The translations under genes were made by a program, and so were the position numbers. A stretch of DNA of 64,000 nt from Planctomycetota bacterium (GTDB lineage: Bacteria > Planctomycetota > Planctomycetia > Planctomycetales > Planctomycetaceae): NCBI GenBank assembly GCA_027623235.1, contig JAQBVJ010000003.1:51122-115121 (forward strand), given 5' to 3'. This document shows, one piece after another, positions 29,401 to 37,495 of the stretch. Under the pieces are notes generated by a model. That model searched no databases. It was not told where the DNA came from and saw only the letters and a program-made list of their open reading frames with translations. Numbering within the stretch: position 1 is the first letter of the stretch; each line of letters opens with the position of its first letter.

Positions 29401-29425
29401 GCAGACGTTGAAGAAAACCGCTCAT
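20459..29425 (-). CDS. Giant secreted WD40-repeat protein (2988 aa)
   Basis: A signal peptide or anchor lies at ~14-36 (NRVLLLAAILGVGTIAGSVAL). The rest consists of WD40 blades of ~41 residues, each with a GH...LAFSPDG...ASGGxDxxVRLW pattern; by length there are roughly 70 blades. Residues 344-1092 are three copies of a 249-251-residue six-blade module. The second half uses a different repeating block (LITGHEGAV..., ELERFAGHTGVV...). No catalytic domain, TPR or kinase is seen. Beta-propellers are protein-interaction platforms; export implies a periplasmic or surface scaffold. GAGG lies 8 nt before the ATG. It is the last gene of the five-gene minus-strand cluster and a paralogue of the 2506-residue protein. 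Confidence 0.92.
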   Translation of the reverse strand: MSGFLQRLLGLWSNRVLLLAAILGVGTIAGSVALQGQEAVDGMGPALKGHEFTVSSADYTPDGSLVATGSFDRTVRIWNAADASLLRTLSGHTGQVLALDVSPDGRQLVTASRDATVKLWDMFRPDPLARFPGHADAIGAIAISSDGTWVVSGCADKAAKIWQLTATADTEAGKVLLELAGHVEAVSSVAIRKDDKLIATADAAGIIRLWNSEDGSAAGVLGAHIGSVKGLAFHPAGETLLSGGDDGSIKLWKLPITAPALLAGHVMPVNRVAAVSDGSIVVSGDQAGSVRVFDAVKGAPLRVLEGQPGPVRALGLSPNSTIVATGSETGLVKFWLLADGADKLGLAGHVGPVRDLAFHPQGKQVATVGEDGTTRLWDLPIAPVPLAGHTLPVTAVDVSADGKFFATGSADKTIRLFNVADGAAVRAIAGNAESLSRLAFRADSLELASGDAGGVVQLSNPADGAASGVVTGHVGPITGLAYLNPTTLLTTGKDGTLKWWQLPLVAPQSFAGHTEAVAAVTISADGKLVVSGGADTAVRVVDLSAAAPVAKALVGQVGAVTAVALSADKTLVVSGSDTGRLKFWNAADGADRLGLAGHAGPVKSVSVKSDGKQIASAGADGTLRVWDLPVAAIPIAGHTLPVTANAVSGNGLLAATGSADKTVRLSNLADGVAVRATAAHADAVSAVTFRGDDVQLASGDATGAVSLWNVADGVAQGTLHGHKGLVSGLAYDLTGTKLFSTGADGTLRFWNLPQVAPTAFAGHTLGVRAVDLSADSLLAVIGGADGIVQMIDPKGVVAARPLAGQPGPVNAVALSADKTLVVSGSETGLLKLWNAADGADRLSLAGHAGAIRDVSIRPDGKQIASAGVDGTIRLWSLPTAAVPLAGHTLPVSRVAVSPNGVLVATASADKTVRLFTAADGKPATVPALTGHTAAVSAVAFNAAGVEVASGDTAGEIRLWKTADGVAQGLLQGHTGALSGLAYDAAGQKLYSTGADGTLRIWQLPQVAAKPIAGHAAPVRAVDLAEDGTVAVTGDAAGKVQIAALAGAAAPRLLAGQVGPVSSVALSADKTLVVSGSDTGIVRLWNAADGADRLSLAGHTGVVHDVVVSPDGKQVASAGADGTIRIWNLPTAAVTVAGHTMPVTAVAVDPKGTLMATASADGTVRISQVANGTFVRALAGHTGAVNAVAFSTTGAQIATGGADGTVRLFTTATGAQAAIFEHGAAVSAVLAVGNGTQVISGGADNIIRQWDPAAKADEETKKIKPLREIPGHTGAVTSLALTGATLASGSADMTVKLWNSATGAAVLSINHASAVSSIAFSPNGLQIAVAGAAPAVKTYTVATGALAATLAGSPAAVTGVAFSATSTRIAATSSDGLRVWDATGQLLEHLPTGPVALRGAAFAANDVTVVTGAANNSGRVFTVSLAKLITGHEGAVTGLAYHPAGTMLLSGGADKTVRLWTLAAGTAKAFAGPTAAVTSVAITSDATRVVASSADNFVHVWNLADAVVQAKLTHPAAVHAASASADGNRIATSSADGIVRLWDTASGLELERFAGHTGVVHGVALSGNGATLLSGGADNTARIWTGSAATLVAAHTGAIHDLATVTVGGALNLLTAGEDKAVKLWDATGKPVRAFAGSTGAVTRVSATSDGLHVAAGGADMNVYVWTLADAALAKTILTPAAVTGLKFNTDNSRIAVGGADMHLRAFAAADGILLEDVTLAAAPADLAFAPDGRTVAVAAANNGELRRLALDRLIPGHVGAVNVVTFLPDGARLLSGGEDKSVRLWNAADGTAVATCAGMTAAVSDVALTTDGLTAIAGGVEKAVRLWKLPAAAAAPVAVPLVAAAEFVTPAAVNAVTLSGDGSRLAASGEDGLVRVFDVASGLELERLVGHAGASHAVDFSTDGKTLLSGSEDKSARFWTLAAERVVVAHAGAVSDLALQKSAATFQIVTSGEDKLVRLWSATGEPVVDLPGAVGAVLSVAARADGTQIAATTADSKLLVWTPDGKVVLDAAVASPVHSLRFGAADQVLAAGSADNLVRLLSSKDGRVLEEIGPVGPAPAANTPPVPVASISVAADGRTILVSGNANAGTIVRRSLVTMVDAHAGGANAVTFTADGTMLVTGGADKLARLWSIPAAAPIEPEKVQLNVFAGPTDALTGIDVTADGSAIAASSVDGSVHSWPLTKAPAAAIAATTTFAHGSPVRSVSLAADGTRIAACADDQLVRVWDVVSGRELQRFPGHESAVLAVDFAVDRKTIVSASADKSVRLWNVDATRVVVADAVSVNDLAVRVVGAATTIATAGADKTVRLWSVEGAAAGQLAGPVAEVSSVAVRPDGKQVVATSGAAVLVWDLPAALPATPVPATSQFVTAAAAHRAQYQADGTQFAVGTADGRLQLHDSADGRLLEAISQTAPVTSLAFAPDKRTLLVPGTANSATAHRMSFVKLLAGHEGAVTSVAFLPAGTSLFTAGVDKTVRQWKLDDGTQLATFAGFTDAALSLSLSSDGKKLFAGGTDKSVLAWDVPAAAVATPIAAVATFTNLSAVQGISANIDGSRVAATGADGIVRVWDVVTGRELERFAGHTAAVLDVAFAKQGTQLLSAGSDNSVRVWTPSATKVIVAHEGACSDVAFVAAGAQFVSAGADKLAKLWSLDGTAVRQFAGATDALTSVAVKPDNTQLAAGGVDKFVYQWNLADAVSTAKIETPAVVQNVGYGPLGTRLAAVGATGALQVFDSVAGTVLHELKSEMSLSDVVFTPSGRELVTGGADKNLSVWAWASPVAVKSFAGHTGPVYDVAFAPDGKTVISAGNDATLRHWDVTAGTQLRQIAGHVGAVYQVAFNAAGTQIVSGGLDGTARVWNAADGAAVKTLTLPDLTSPVFALGISPNGQFVATGGQDQKVRVWNVATGAVTQTLTGDPAAIYRVDFNKAGTKLLSCGHSGQVKVWNLADGKPLFDVTAPAVAWSVTYAPTGDRVLVTCSNSHAYFVALPAAAQN
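26150..28396 (-). repeat. Three tandem ~747-bp six-blade WD40 modules
   Basis: Within the 2988-residue protein, counting from the phrase LGLAGHVGPV gives module lengths of 249, 249 and 251 residues (28396-27650, 27649-26903, 26902-26150). Each ends with a TLVVSGSxTG...WNAADGADR phrase. The same phase occurs twice in the paralogue at 42443-43936. Confidence 0.85.
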
Positions 29426-29464
29426 TTCTATACCTCGTCCAATTCCTGAATTGCCGATTCATCA

Positions 29465-29708
29465 GCCGCAGAGCGGCGACAGCGTAAAGCCTCGGGCGCA
29501 AGCCCACGGATAGGGGGCGGAATGAACATGTGAGCCGCGAAGCGGCGGCAGCAGACACGATTGCTGTCGCCGCTTCGCGGCTTTGGCAGTTTTCCCTCTG
29601 TTTCTGCGGGCTTACGACCGCAGCTATGTGCTGCCGTCGCTTCGCGACTCAAAAGTGTGGAACTTCTAAACTTGCGCCAGGGGCTTTACGCTGCCACCGC
29701 TCCGCGGC
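29465..29708. repeat. Nested palindromic element between two cluster genes, variant copy
   Basis: The outer 27-bp arms 29465-29491 and 29682-29708 pair at 24 positions. The inner arm 29533-29547 pairs perfectly with 29568-29582 (15 bp), and a slightly longer left arm can instead pair with 29629-29650 (20 of 22), giving two alternative structures. It occupies most of the 327-bp gap before the last WD40 gene, with no coding frame, and may set transcript level or stability for that gene. Confidence 0.8.
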
Positions 29709-29752
29709 TGACGGCCCGATTCGCAAACTCATTTTTCTGAAAACTCAATCAA

Positions 29753-32700
29753 CTACTTCCCATCCGCAGCGACTGTTTTTCCTGGAGGCGACTCCGGTGA
29801 CAGCTCGTGAAGCACCGTTCCGTTCGTTCCGTTCCAGATTCGCAGCACACTGTCGAATCCGCCGGCGATGACGTACACGCCATCGGGCGTCGCGTCGACG
29901 CAGTACATGAAGTCCGTGCTTCCGGCGAGGTTCCGGAAATTCTGCCCGTTGTCCGTTCGGTGCATCCGGACCGTTTTGTCGCCGGAACTCGAAACGGTGT
30001 TGATGGAATCGCCGATGAACCGAATGTCGGTCACCTGTTTTTCGAATCCGAGAATTGTGAGCGACATCTCCCCGGTCTCGACATCCCACACTCGGATTGT
30101 GTTATCCGCTCCGCAACTGGCGAGCGACCGGCTGTCGCCCCGCCAGCTCACGTCGAGCACGTATTCCGTGTGCCCCTCGAACGGTCGAATCATTGCTCCG
30201 GTCGCCGTCGCGAAAACTTTGACGTACTTATCCGCACCGCACGTCGCAATCTTTGATCCATCTGGCGAGAACGCGACGCCGAACACTCCGTCGGTATGTG
30301 GCTCGGGCAATGTTCTCACGAGTTCGCCGTCCGCCGTGTTGAAGATTTTCACTTCACCGAACCGGGAAGGCACACCTCCGCCCGCCACCAGCAACGATCC
30401 GTCCGTGTTAAAGTCGAGAGCCATCACTCGGTCGGCGAGAACGGTGGCGTCGTCGATTGACCCGATCGTGCGTTCCAGAGTCCATCCCGGTTCGGCATTC
30501 CAGACAAACGTGCCTTTGTCCGTCGACCCCGACAGTAGTTCCGAATTTCCGGCAAATGCCACAGCGCCAACAGTGCCGGCATGGGCCTTGAAGCTGGCCA
30601 TCGCCTGACCCGTTTCGGCCGACCACGTGTGGACCGCCTTGTCATCGCCGCCCGTCGCCAGCAATCGAGAATCCGGCGAGAATGCCACCGATCGAATTGG
30701 CTGTTCCGCATCAGCAACGGCCGTCTTCGACACCGCGACCAGAGCCGTCAAAACCACCATTCGGTCCTGAGCGGCTTTTAATTCCGCCTGCTCAATCGGG
30801 ATCGCATCCAGTGCCTTCTTCGCCTGAGCGGCTGCGAGTGCCGACGTCTGCGACGCCGTATTCTGAATCGTTTTCGCGGCTCGAAGCGCGGTCAACGCGT
30901 CCGTAAACGGTTTGCCTGTCGCGACCGCCGCTGTGGCCGCCGTTGTGGCCGCCGTCGCGGCGTTTTTCGCGGCGGTGTCGGCGACCGTGGCTGCATCCGC
31001 GGCAGTCTTCGCTTTCACAGCCTCAGCGACGGATGCGGCCTCAGCCGCGGTGGCTGCTGCAGCCAGCGTCGTGTTTGTCGCATCGGCGGCAGCGGCCGCT
31101 TTGGTTTGCGTCGCCTTATCGACGGCTCGAGCGGCTGCGGCTTTGGCTTGCGATGACAAGCTGTCAGCTGCGAGCTTGTTCAACGTTGCAGTCTGAGCGG
31201 CAGCGGCTGTCTGCACAGCTGTCTGCTCGGCGGCAGCCTTTGTGGCCGTCGCCGTTGTCAGCGCGGCATCGGCCGCGGTCACTGCCGTATTCGCGGCCGT
31301 CAGTGCATCGGCTGCCGTTTTCGCCGTGGCCGCCTGAACCGGGGCGAGTGCCTGAGCCGCCTTCAATGCAACATCGGTCGCTGCCACTTTGGCCGTGACA
31401 AGAGCCAGTTCCTGCTCATCACGGGCCAGCTTGTTCAGAGCCCGGATATCCCCCTTCAGGATCGCTACGGAGGCTCCGTTAGCGGCGTTCCATAATTGAG
31501 CCGTGTTGTTTTCCGCCGCCGAAGCGAACCGCAAACCGTCGGATCGAACAGCGACATCTGTCACCGGCGATCCATGATTCATGTTTCGGACCAGGGCACC
31601 GGTCCGCAGGTTCCATTGTCGCACCGTGCCATCCAGACTGCCGGTCACGGCCTGTGGCAACGACCCGGGCAACGTGGCGATCGAGGTGAGCGGCATCGTG
31701 TGTCCGACGATGCGACGACGCAGCAGTAACGGCCACTGCCGAACGCTCAGGTCTGCCGCCGCGGAGATCACAATCGGAAAGCTGCTGCCCGCGCACGCCA
31801 GGCCGGTGACCGCTCCCGAGTGCTCGGTAAAGGTCTGCTCCAGAGTGCGGGTCGCGACATCAAAAACGTGGACCTCACTGGCAACGGCACCGCTCGCCAC
31901 CAGCCGTAAACTGTCCGGTGAGAACTCGACATGCTGCACCGCTCCGGTAAAGCCAGCCAGAACCGGATTCGGCTGCGCCGCTCCGTTGGCGGCGGTCCAC
32001 AACTTGACCGTCATGTCCGCGCCGGCACTGGCCAGTAACTGCCCGTTCGAGCTGAGGGCCAGATCATTGACCGCTGCGCCGTGCGCGGCGGCAAATGTCT
32101 GCTGCCCGTTGACCGGCGTGAACCGCCGGACGCTGCCATCGAGACTCGACGTATAGACCGATCCGTCGGCGTGATAGACCGCTCGCGTCACTGCCTGCGC
32201 GATATCGCCGAGGGCCGCTTTGAACCGCAGCGTGTGCAGGTTAATGCCGGTGTCTGCTCGGGCGAGAACCACTTCGCTCAATGTGGGCCCGTAAACTGCC
32301 GTGCTGATTCCCTGTTCGACCGGAAGAATCTCCAGCAGCCGACCGCTGACCGATTCCCACACGATGGCACGCGCCGGGTCAGCAGACACGAGCCGCGTCC
32401 CGTCAGGAGAGAACGCCAGCGCCGTCACCGCCGCGGCATGTCCGGTCAGAGTTCGCAGCAGGGCTCCATCGGCCGGGTTGTAGAACGCGACGGAATTGTC
32501 CGGGTGCGAGACCGCGATGCGTGTCGCATCCCGGCTGACGGCCAGCCGGGTCATCGGCAACGGAACTGTGATCGTCCGCGCGACTTTGCCGTCGGCCGCC
32601 GTCCAGACGCGGATCGACTTGTCGGCAGAAGCGGTGATGACCTGAGCGTTGTTCGGCGTCATTGCGATGCCGACGACGGCCGCCGTATGTCCCTCGAAGC

Positions 32701-34771
32701 TTTTCAATATCTCGCCGGTGAGGGTGTTCCAAAGGTGGACGCTGTTGTCGGCGGCACAGGTTGCCGCTTGGGAACCGTCGGAATTGAAGGCGACTCCCGT
32801 GACTCCCGCCGCGTGTCCGCCGAATGAAAACACCTCGGGAAACTTCGAGTCGGCCAGATCCCAGACCCGCGCCGTTTTGTCGACAGAGCCGGACAATAGA
32901 CGCCGGTTGTCCGCCGCAAAAACGAGCGACGTGATGGCATCAAAATGTCCCGACAGAGAGAACTTCAATTCCCCCGTCGCCAGGTCGCGAACGAGGATCA
33001 CAGGTCGCCCATCTGTTGTCCCTGAGACGGCAAGCAATTTGCCATCGGGACTGACCGCAGCCACCGTCGCCGGTGTCCCGTTCGAGCTGAGTGGCGGTGC
33101 CACCGGAGTGGCCGCGTCTGCCGTTGCAGCGTCGGCCGGCTCAACCATGGCCACTTTCGCCACAGGCTTCTCACCGGGGATCGCTGCGAGGGCTCGCGGC
33201 GCCGCCGATTCCAGGTTCCAGACAGTGACTGCTCCATCGGCCATTCCGGCCGTCATTTCTTTTCCATCCGCCCGCAGCGCGACCGCTGTGACCTGCCCCA
33301 GCGTTCCACGTAGACCCGACTTCAACGCCAGCTCCGACGGATCCGCTGCGGGGGCAGCGGCGACAACGGCTTCGGCGACTGTCGCGGTTTCGATCACCGG
33401 CCCCAGCATCACGGGTTCGCCGGATTCAATCTGCCAGACTCGCACCACTCCATCGGCACCAGCGCTGGCAAGTCGCCCGCCTTCGGCACTGAATGACAAT
33501 GCAGCAACGGCTCCTGCGTGAGCCTTCCACGAGACATCCAGAAGTTGCCCGCAGTCCACGTCGACAACCCGAATGAGCCCCGCCGCATTGGCCGTCGCCA
33601 GGAACTGTCGATCCGGGCTCACCGTCACGACCGTCGACTTCTCAGAGACTTCTGCCAGAGTCTCAGCCGGACCCGGCGGTACGATCCAGTACCGGGCGAA
33701 GTTGTCCAGATGAGCGGACGCCATGCGCGACCCACCCGCGAGCAGTGTCAGGTCGCTGATTTCGCTGGACGTATCGACTCGACCGGCCGACGTTCCATCT
33801 GCGAGATTCCAGAATCGAATGGTCTTGTCTGCCGACGCCGATGCCAGACGCAAACCGTCCGGCAGAAAGACAATCGCCCTGACCGCCGCGGAATGTCCAG
33901 TGAGAGTCAAACTGGCTTGACCCGTTTTTCGATCCCACAGACGGATGACGTTGTCCGCAGAGGCCGTCGCGACAAGTGTCCCGTCCGGACTCGCCGTGAC
34001 GGCTGTCACCGCGTCCGGAGTCGTCAGTTCCAGTTGCCGCACGTCGCTCGGTCGCCGCCACAACTTGATGGTCCGGAAACCGCCGGATGCGAGCATGTCT
34101 CCGGCCTGATTGAACGTCAGCGACTGAACCAGGTCCTGATGTGCGACCCCCGGTCTGGAATCGGCTGACGCCGCCAGCAGAGCCGGATCAGTCAGCTTCG
34201 TGACGAACTGACCGGTCGGAACGTGGTAAATGAAAATCTGGTTGGCTCGACCGGCGGCCGCGAACTGTCCATCCCGCGAAACCGCTGTCGCATAAATCGG
34301 ATTCACACCACGAGGAAGTGGTCGCCAGTTCTTCGGCGAGATGACACCTTGAACTGTTCCGGTCGCTCCCTGATCGATCCATGCCTTGATGAGCCCCAGT
34401 TCCTGGGTCGTCAGCGTTTTCGCTCCAACATCGTTATCGAGCGGCGGCATCAACGGCTCCATCTGATGAGCCGCCACCTTCAGCAACAGACTGCCCGCAC
34501 CGTTTTTCGCGACAACCGCCGGGCCATTGTCACCACCTTTCAGAATCGTCGCCGGCGTTTCGAGCACCAGCGACCCGTTCGCGTCGCTCGAGCTGTGACA
34601 TGCCAGGCAGCTCCGCCGCAGAATCGGCAGGATCTCCAGCTCAAAGTCGATCGTGTCCGAGCGGTTGATCGCGGCGATCGGGATCGGCGTCTGCGCCGCA
34701 GCGGGCCGAACCGAAGACACGGTCAATGCGATGAAAGCAGCAGTCAAGATGGCTGTGTTTGTCTGATTCAT
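29753..34771 (-). CDS. PSCyt1 cytochrome c-WD40 fusion with an Ala-rich insert (1672 aa)
   Basis: A signal peptide (1-27, ending AAAQ) is followed by a planctomycete cytochrome c (PSCyt1) domain at ~40-150. Its heme motif is Cys55-Leu-Ala-Cys58-His59, with an MPPL distal segment (Met ligand candidate) and AWIDQGATG. About 950 residues of WD40 blades follow. An Ala/Thr-rich, Gly- and Pro-poor segment at ~1112-1356 is probably one long helical coiled region. It interrupts the propeller series, and WD40 blades resume to the C-terminus. The product should be a covalently heme-bound, exported protein. The start ATG has only a weak GGGG upstream. It is the fourth gene of the cluster. Confidence 0.92.
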   Translation of the reverse strand: MNQTNTAILTAAFIALTVSSVRPAAAQTPIPIAAINRSDTIDFELEILPILRRSCLACHSSSDANGSLVLETPATILKGGDNGPAVVAKNGAGSLLLKVAAHQMEPLMPPLDNDVGAKTLTTQELGLIKAWIDQGATGTVQGVISPKNWRPLPRGVNPIYATAVSRDGQFAAAGRANQIFIYHVPTGQFVTKLTDPALLAASADSRPGVAHQDLVQSLTFNQAGDMLASGGFRTIKLWRRPSDVRQLELTTPDAVTAVTASPDGTLVATASADNVIRLWDRKTGQASLTLTGHSAAVRAIVFLPDGLRLASASADKTIRFWNLADGTSAGRVDTSSEISDLTLLAGGSRMASAHLDNFARYWIVPPGPAETLAEVSEKSTVVTVSPDRQFLATANAAGLIRVVDVDCGQLLDVSWKAHAGAVAALSFSAEGGRLASAGADGVVRVWQIESGEPVMLGPVIETATVAEAVVAAAPAADPSELALKSGLRGTLGQVTAVALRADGKEMTAGMADGAVTVWNLESAAPRALAAIPGEKPVAKVAMVEPADAATADAATPVAPPLSSNGTPATVAAVSPDGKLLAVSGTTDGRPVILVRDLATGELKFSLSGHFDAITSLVFAADNRRLLSGSVDKTARVWDLADSKFPEVFSFGGHAAGVTGVAFNSDGSQAATCAADNSVHLWNTLTGEILKSFEGHTAAVVGIAMTPNNAQVITASADKSIRVWTAADGKVARTITVPLPMTRLAVSRDATRIAVSHPDNSVAFYNPADGALLRTLTGHAAAVTALAFSPDGTRLVSADPARAIVWESVSGRLLEILPVEQGISTAVYGPTLSEVVLARADTGINLHTLRFKAALGDIAQAVTRAVYHADGSVYTSSLDGSVRRFTPVNGQQTFAAAHGAAVNDLALSSNGQLLASAGADMTVKLWTAANGAAQPNPVLAGFTGAVQHVEFSPDSLRLVASGAVASEVHVFDVATRTLEQTFTEHSGAVTGLACAGSSFPIVISAAADLSVRQWPLLLRRRIVGHTMPLTSIATLPGSLPQAVTGSLDGTVRQWNLRTGALVRNMNHGSPVTDVAVRSDGLRFASAAENNTAQLWNAANGASVAILKGDIRALNKLARDEQELALVTAKVAATDVALKAAQALAPVQAATAKTAADALTAANTAVTAADAALTTATATKAAAEQTAVQTAAAAQTATLNKLAADSLSSQAKAAAARAVDKATQTKAAAAADATNTTLAAAATAAEAASVAEAVKAKTAADAATVADTAAKNAATAATTAATAAVATGKPFTDALTALRAAKTIQNTASQTSALAAAQAKKALDAIPIEQAELKAAQDRMVVLTALVAVSKTAVADAEQPIRSVAFSPDSRLLATGGDDKAVHTWSAETGQAMASFKAHAGTVGAVAFAGNSELLSGSTDKGTFVWNAEPGWTLERTIGSIDDATVLADRVMALDFNTDGSLLVAGGGVPSRFGEVKIFNTADGELVRTLPEPHTDGVFGVAFSPDGSKIATCGADKYVKVFATATGAMIRPFEGHTEYVLDVSWRGDSRSLASCGADNTIRVWDVETGEMSLTILGFEKQVTDIRFIGDSINTVSSSGDKTVRMHRTDNGQNFRNLAGSTDFMYCVDATPDGVYVIAGGFDSVLRIWNGTNGTVLHELSPESPPGKTVAADGK

Positions 34772-34923
34772 TTCGGGACCCCGCTGGGCCGATCGGATGT
34801 AAAGGACGTTCGGAGTTGGTTTTCCAAAGTAACCCGAAGCGTGAGCGAGGGGCTACGTCAGCGAGTGGTGAATGCCAAACGACGTTCAGCCTCGCCGGGT
34901 GACCTTGGCTCATACTCGCCCCG

Positions 34924-37416
34924 TCAATGGTTAAACAGAAATTCCTTGGTATTGACCAGTGCCCACATCAGGTCTTCGTACCCCTGCTGCGGAGTTTCCG
35001 CATTCGCCATGTGCTGCATCACGAGGGCCATCTCGTCGGCACTGGGTGGTCGCGCGAAGACGGTCTGGTAGACCTCGGTGACTCGTTCCTGATGGCTGCG
35101 GGTTTCGTCGGCCGCGAGCGTTTCCGTGCGTCCACCTTTGGCGGCCAGCTTGGCCTGCACTTCCGGCGAATTCAGCAGGTGCAGTGCCTGAGCCAGGTTG
35201 GCATCGTCAGACCGCTCACATTCGCAGGCGCTGGCGGCTCGCGGCTTGCCAAACACGGTCAGGAAGTAGGTGTCGAATGAGTTGTCCGGAAGCTGGAGAG
35301 CCCTTGTACCGTCCGGCAGATTGGCAAACTTTGTCTGCGACTTCGTGACCTGATCGATGGAATCGAGCAGTACCTCAGCCTGCAGTCGTCGAGCGTAGTA
35401 CCTTGAGAAATTCTGCCTGTCGTCCGCGTTGTACACGTTCGGGACGGAATCCAGCTGATACGTGGTCGATAGACAGATCGTTCGCACGAGCGCCTTCAGG
35501 TTGAATCTGCTTAGCTTGAATCCGGCTTCCAGGGCATCGAGCAAGGCCGGATTTGACGGCGGATTCGTGACGCGCATGTCGTCTTCCGGCTCGACAATCC
35601 CGCGGCCGAAGAAGTGCTTCCAGTAGCGGTTCACCAGGGTCCGGGCAAAGTACGGATTCTCCGGGCTGGTCATCCATGCTGCGAATGCGGCACGCGGATC
35701 CTGAGTATCGGCCAGCACCAGCGGTTCTCCTTCAAGCGGCGTCGGCTTGACGTTGAGTTTCGTGCGCGGGTTGAGCGACTGTGCGACTCCCGGATCAAAA
35801 CTGATCGTCATGCGTCGCGTATCTGGCTGCTTGTCGTCAATTTTCACCTGCTCGCGTTTCACCCGTGTAAAGAACGCCGTCAGACCGAAGTAGTCGTCCT
35901 GCGTCCATTTTTCAAACGGGTGATGATGGCAGTGAGCACACTGCAGTCGCATGCCCAGAAAAAGCTGTGCGACGTCTTCCGCCACGATGGTTGGCGTCGA
36001 TGCCTGAGCAAACCAGTTGGCCGCCGGCACGGTGCGGGCATCGCCACTGGCAGCCAGGATCGTCCGCACGAACTGGTCAAAGGGAACATTGGCCGCGATG
36101 GAGTCCCGCACGAACTTATGAAACGCGACCGTGACATCCAGACCGCTCTGGCCGTTCTGCTGATTCCTCAGCACAGACACCCATTTGTTGGCGAACAGGT
36201 CCGCGTAGTCGCCCGTGGTGAGCAGGCGGTCCACCGCCAGATCGCGTTTGTTGGCAGCCGTACTCGCGAGAAACGCGGTGACTTCTTCTGACGTCGGCAA
36301 TCGGCCGGCGATATCAACGGTCACACGGCGAATAAACGTGCTGTCGTCGCACAGCTTCGAGGGAGGAATCCCCAGGTCCTGCAACCTCGCGAACACATGC
36401 TGGTCGATGTAATTCTTTGTCGGCGGCGGAGTCACCGGCAGACCCATCGGGATGATTGAGCGAAACACCGTGACGTGATCCTGGAAGCGGACCATGACGG
36501 CGACCTCGCCCGGCACATCGAGAGTCTGCACCATTCCGGTCGCTGTGATTTCCGCCAGCTCGGAATCGTTGGATTCAAACTTCACCATTCGTGTCACGTC
36601 TTCCAACGATCCGTCGCTGTAATGAGCCACGACGGAAAGCTGCTGGTCGGCTCCGCGATTCATCTTTCGCGACTTCGGGAAGACTTCGACACTCTCAGCA
36701 ACCGGGTCGTCCTGACTGCCGAATGGCATGCCCTGCTCGATCCAGCGAATCAGAAGCCGAGCTTCAAACGAATCCATGTCGATTCGTTTGCCGCCACCAT
36801 GAGCCAGCACGTTGGTCGGCTTGGTCAACAGAAGACTGAACTCGGGCGAGGACGGAAAAATTCGCCGGCCCTGATTCTCCTTGACGAGGTACTCGTAGTC
36901 CTCCTCCGGGTAGAAGCCGAGCAGTGACAGACGAAAGCCGTTCTGGCCACCGGACTTCCCATGACACGATCCCGTATTGCAGCCGAGCTTCGTGAAGATC
37001 GGCACGATCTGATTGGTAAAGTTGATTTGCTTTTCCTGGCCGAACTGATCGATGGTGACATCCAGCGTGACCGTCTGACCGGATGCGGCCCGAGCGGTAA
37101 TTGTCGCCGTGCCCTCTGCCGCCGGCCTCACAAACCCCTCTGCATCGATTGTCAGCACCCCCGCCGGAGCGACGGTGTACACGACCTTCTTCGTCAGGTC
37201 GTGTTCCTGCCCGCTGGCGTATCGACCGGTGACAAGCAATTGCCGTCGGCTGTCCGGCCCGTGCATCACGGGTTCAATGGTCTGTTCGAATACGATGGCC
37301 TGCAGCGCGCCGGTCGGACCGAGCCCCGGAGCCAGGGTCTGAGCCTGGACCGCGTTCAGATGAAAAGACACGATCACAGCAACCGCGGCTGTCAACAGAG
37401 TCAACAATCGACTCAT
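34924..37416 (-). CDS. DUF1549/DUF1553 protein with Ig-like and PSCyt-like domains
   Basis: The protein has 830 residues and an N-terminal signal (hydrophobic 3-25, VQAQ). An Ig-like BIG2 domain (~60-125) is followed by a heme-like segment with CNTGSCHG (~145), a second BIG2-like domain (~255-330), DUF1549 (~340-540, with CAHCHHHPFEKW near its end) and DUF1553 (~570-815). The arrangement is planctomycete-typical; the biochemical role of these domains is unknown, though c-type heme binding is implied. A strong AGGAGG lies 9 nt before the ATG. It sits between two giant propeller genes with gaps of 79 and 152 bp. Confidence 0.92.
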   Translation of the reverse strand: MSRLLTLLTAAVAVIVSFHLNAVQAQTLAPGLGPTGALQAIVFEQTIEPVMHGPDSRRQLLVTGRYASGQEHDLTKKVVYTVAPAGVLTIDAEGFVRPAAEGTATITARAASGQTVTLDVTIDQFGQEKQINFTNQIVPIFTKLGCNTGSCHGKSGGQNGFRLSLLGFYPEEDYEYLVKENQGRRIFPSSPEFSLLLTKPTNVLAHGGGKRIDMDSFEARLLIRWIEQGMPFGSQDDPVAESVEVFPKSRKMNRGADQQLSVVAHYSDGSLEDVTRMVKFESNDSELAEITATGMVQTLDVPGEVAVMVRFQDHVTVFRSIIPMGLPVTPPPTKNYIDQHVFARLQDLGIPPSKLCDDSTFIRRVTVDIAGRLPTSEEVTAFLASTAANKRDLAVDRLLTTGDYADLFANKWVSVLRNQQNGQSGLDVTVAFHKFVRDSIAANVPFDQFVRTILAASGDARTVPAANWFAQASTPTIVAEDVAQLFLGMRLQCAHCHHHPFEKWTQDDYFGLTAFFTRVKREQVKIDDKQPDTRRMTISFDPGVAQSLNPRTKLNVKPTPLEGEPLVLADTQDPRAAFAAWMTSPENPYFARTLVNRYWKHFFGRGIVEPEDDMRVTNPPSNPALLDALEAGFKLSRFNLKALVRTICLSTTYQLDSVPNVYNADDRQNFSRYYARRLQAEVLLDSIDQVTKSQTKFANLPDGTRALQLPDNSFDTYFLTVFGKPRAASACECERSDDANLAQALHLLNSPEVQAKLAAKGGRTETLAADETRSHQERVTEVYQTVFARPPSADEMALVMQHMANAETPQQGYEDLMWALVNTKEFLFNH

Positions 37417-37495
37417 CGCAAAGACCTCCTGTTGAGGAGCCGAAATCCCGCCTTGAGGTGGAGTGAACCACCTGAGATTGGAACTCCAGCGAAAA

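Noticed and set aside
30900..31450. Repetitive Ala-rich DNA considered as a tandem repeat or CRISPR-like array
   Set aside because: It is a coding region for the Ala-rich segment of the PSCyt1-WD40 protein; there are no regular direct repeats with unique spacers.
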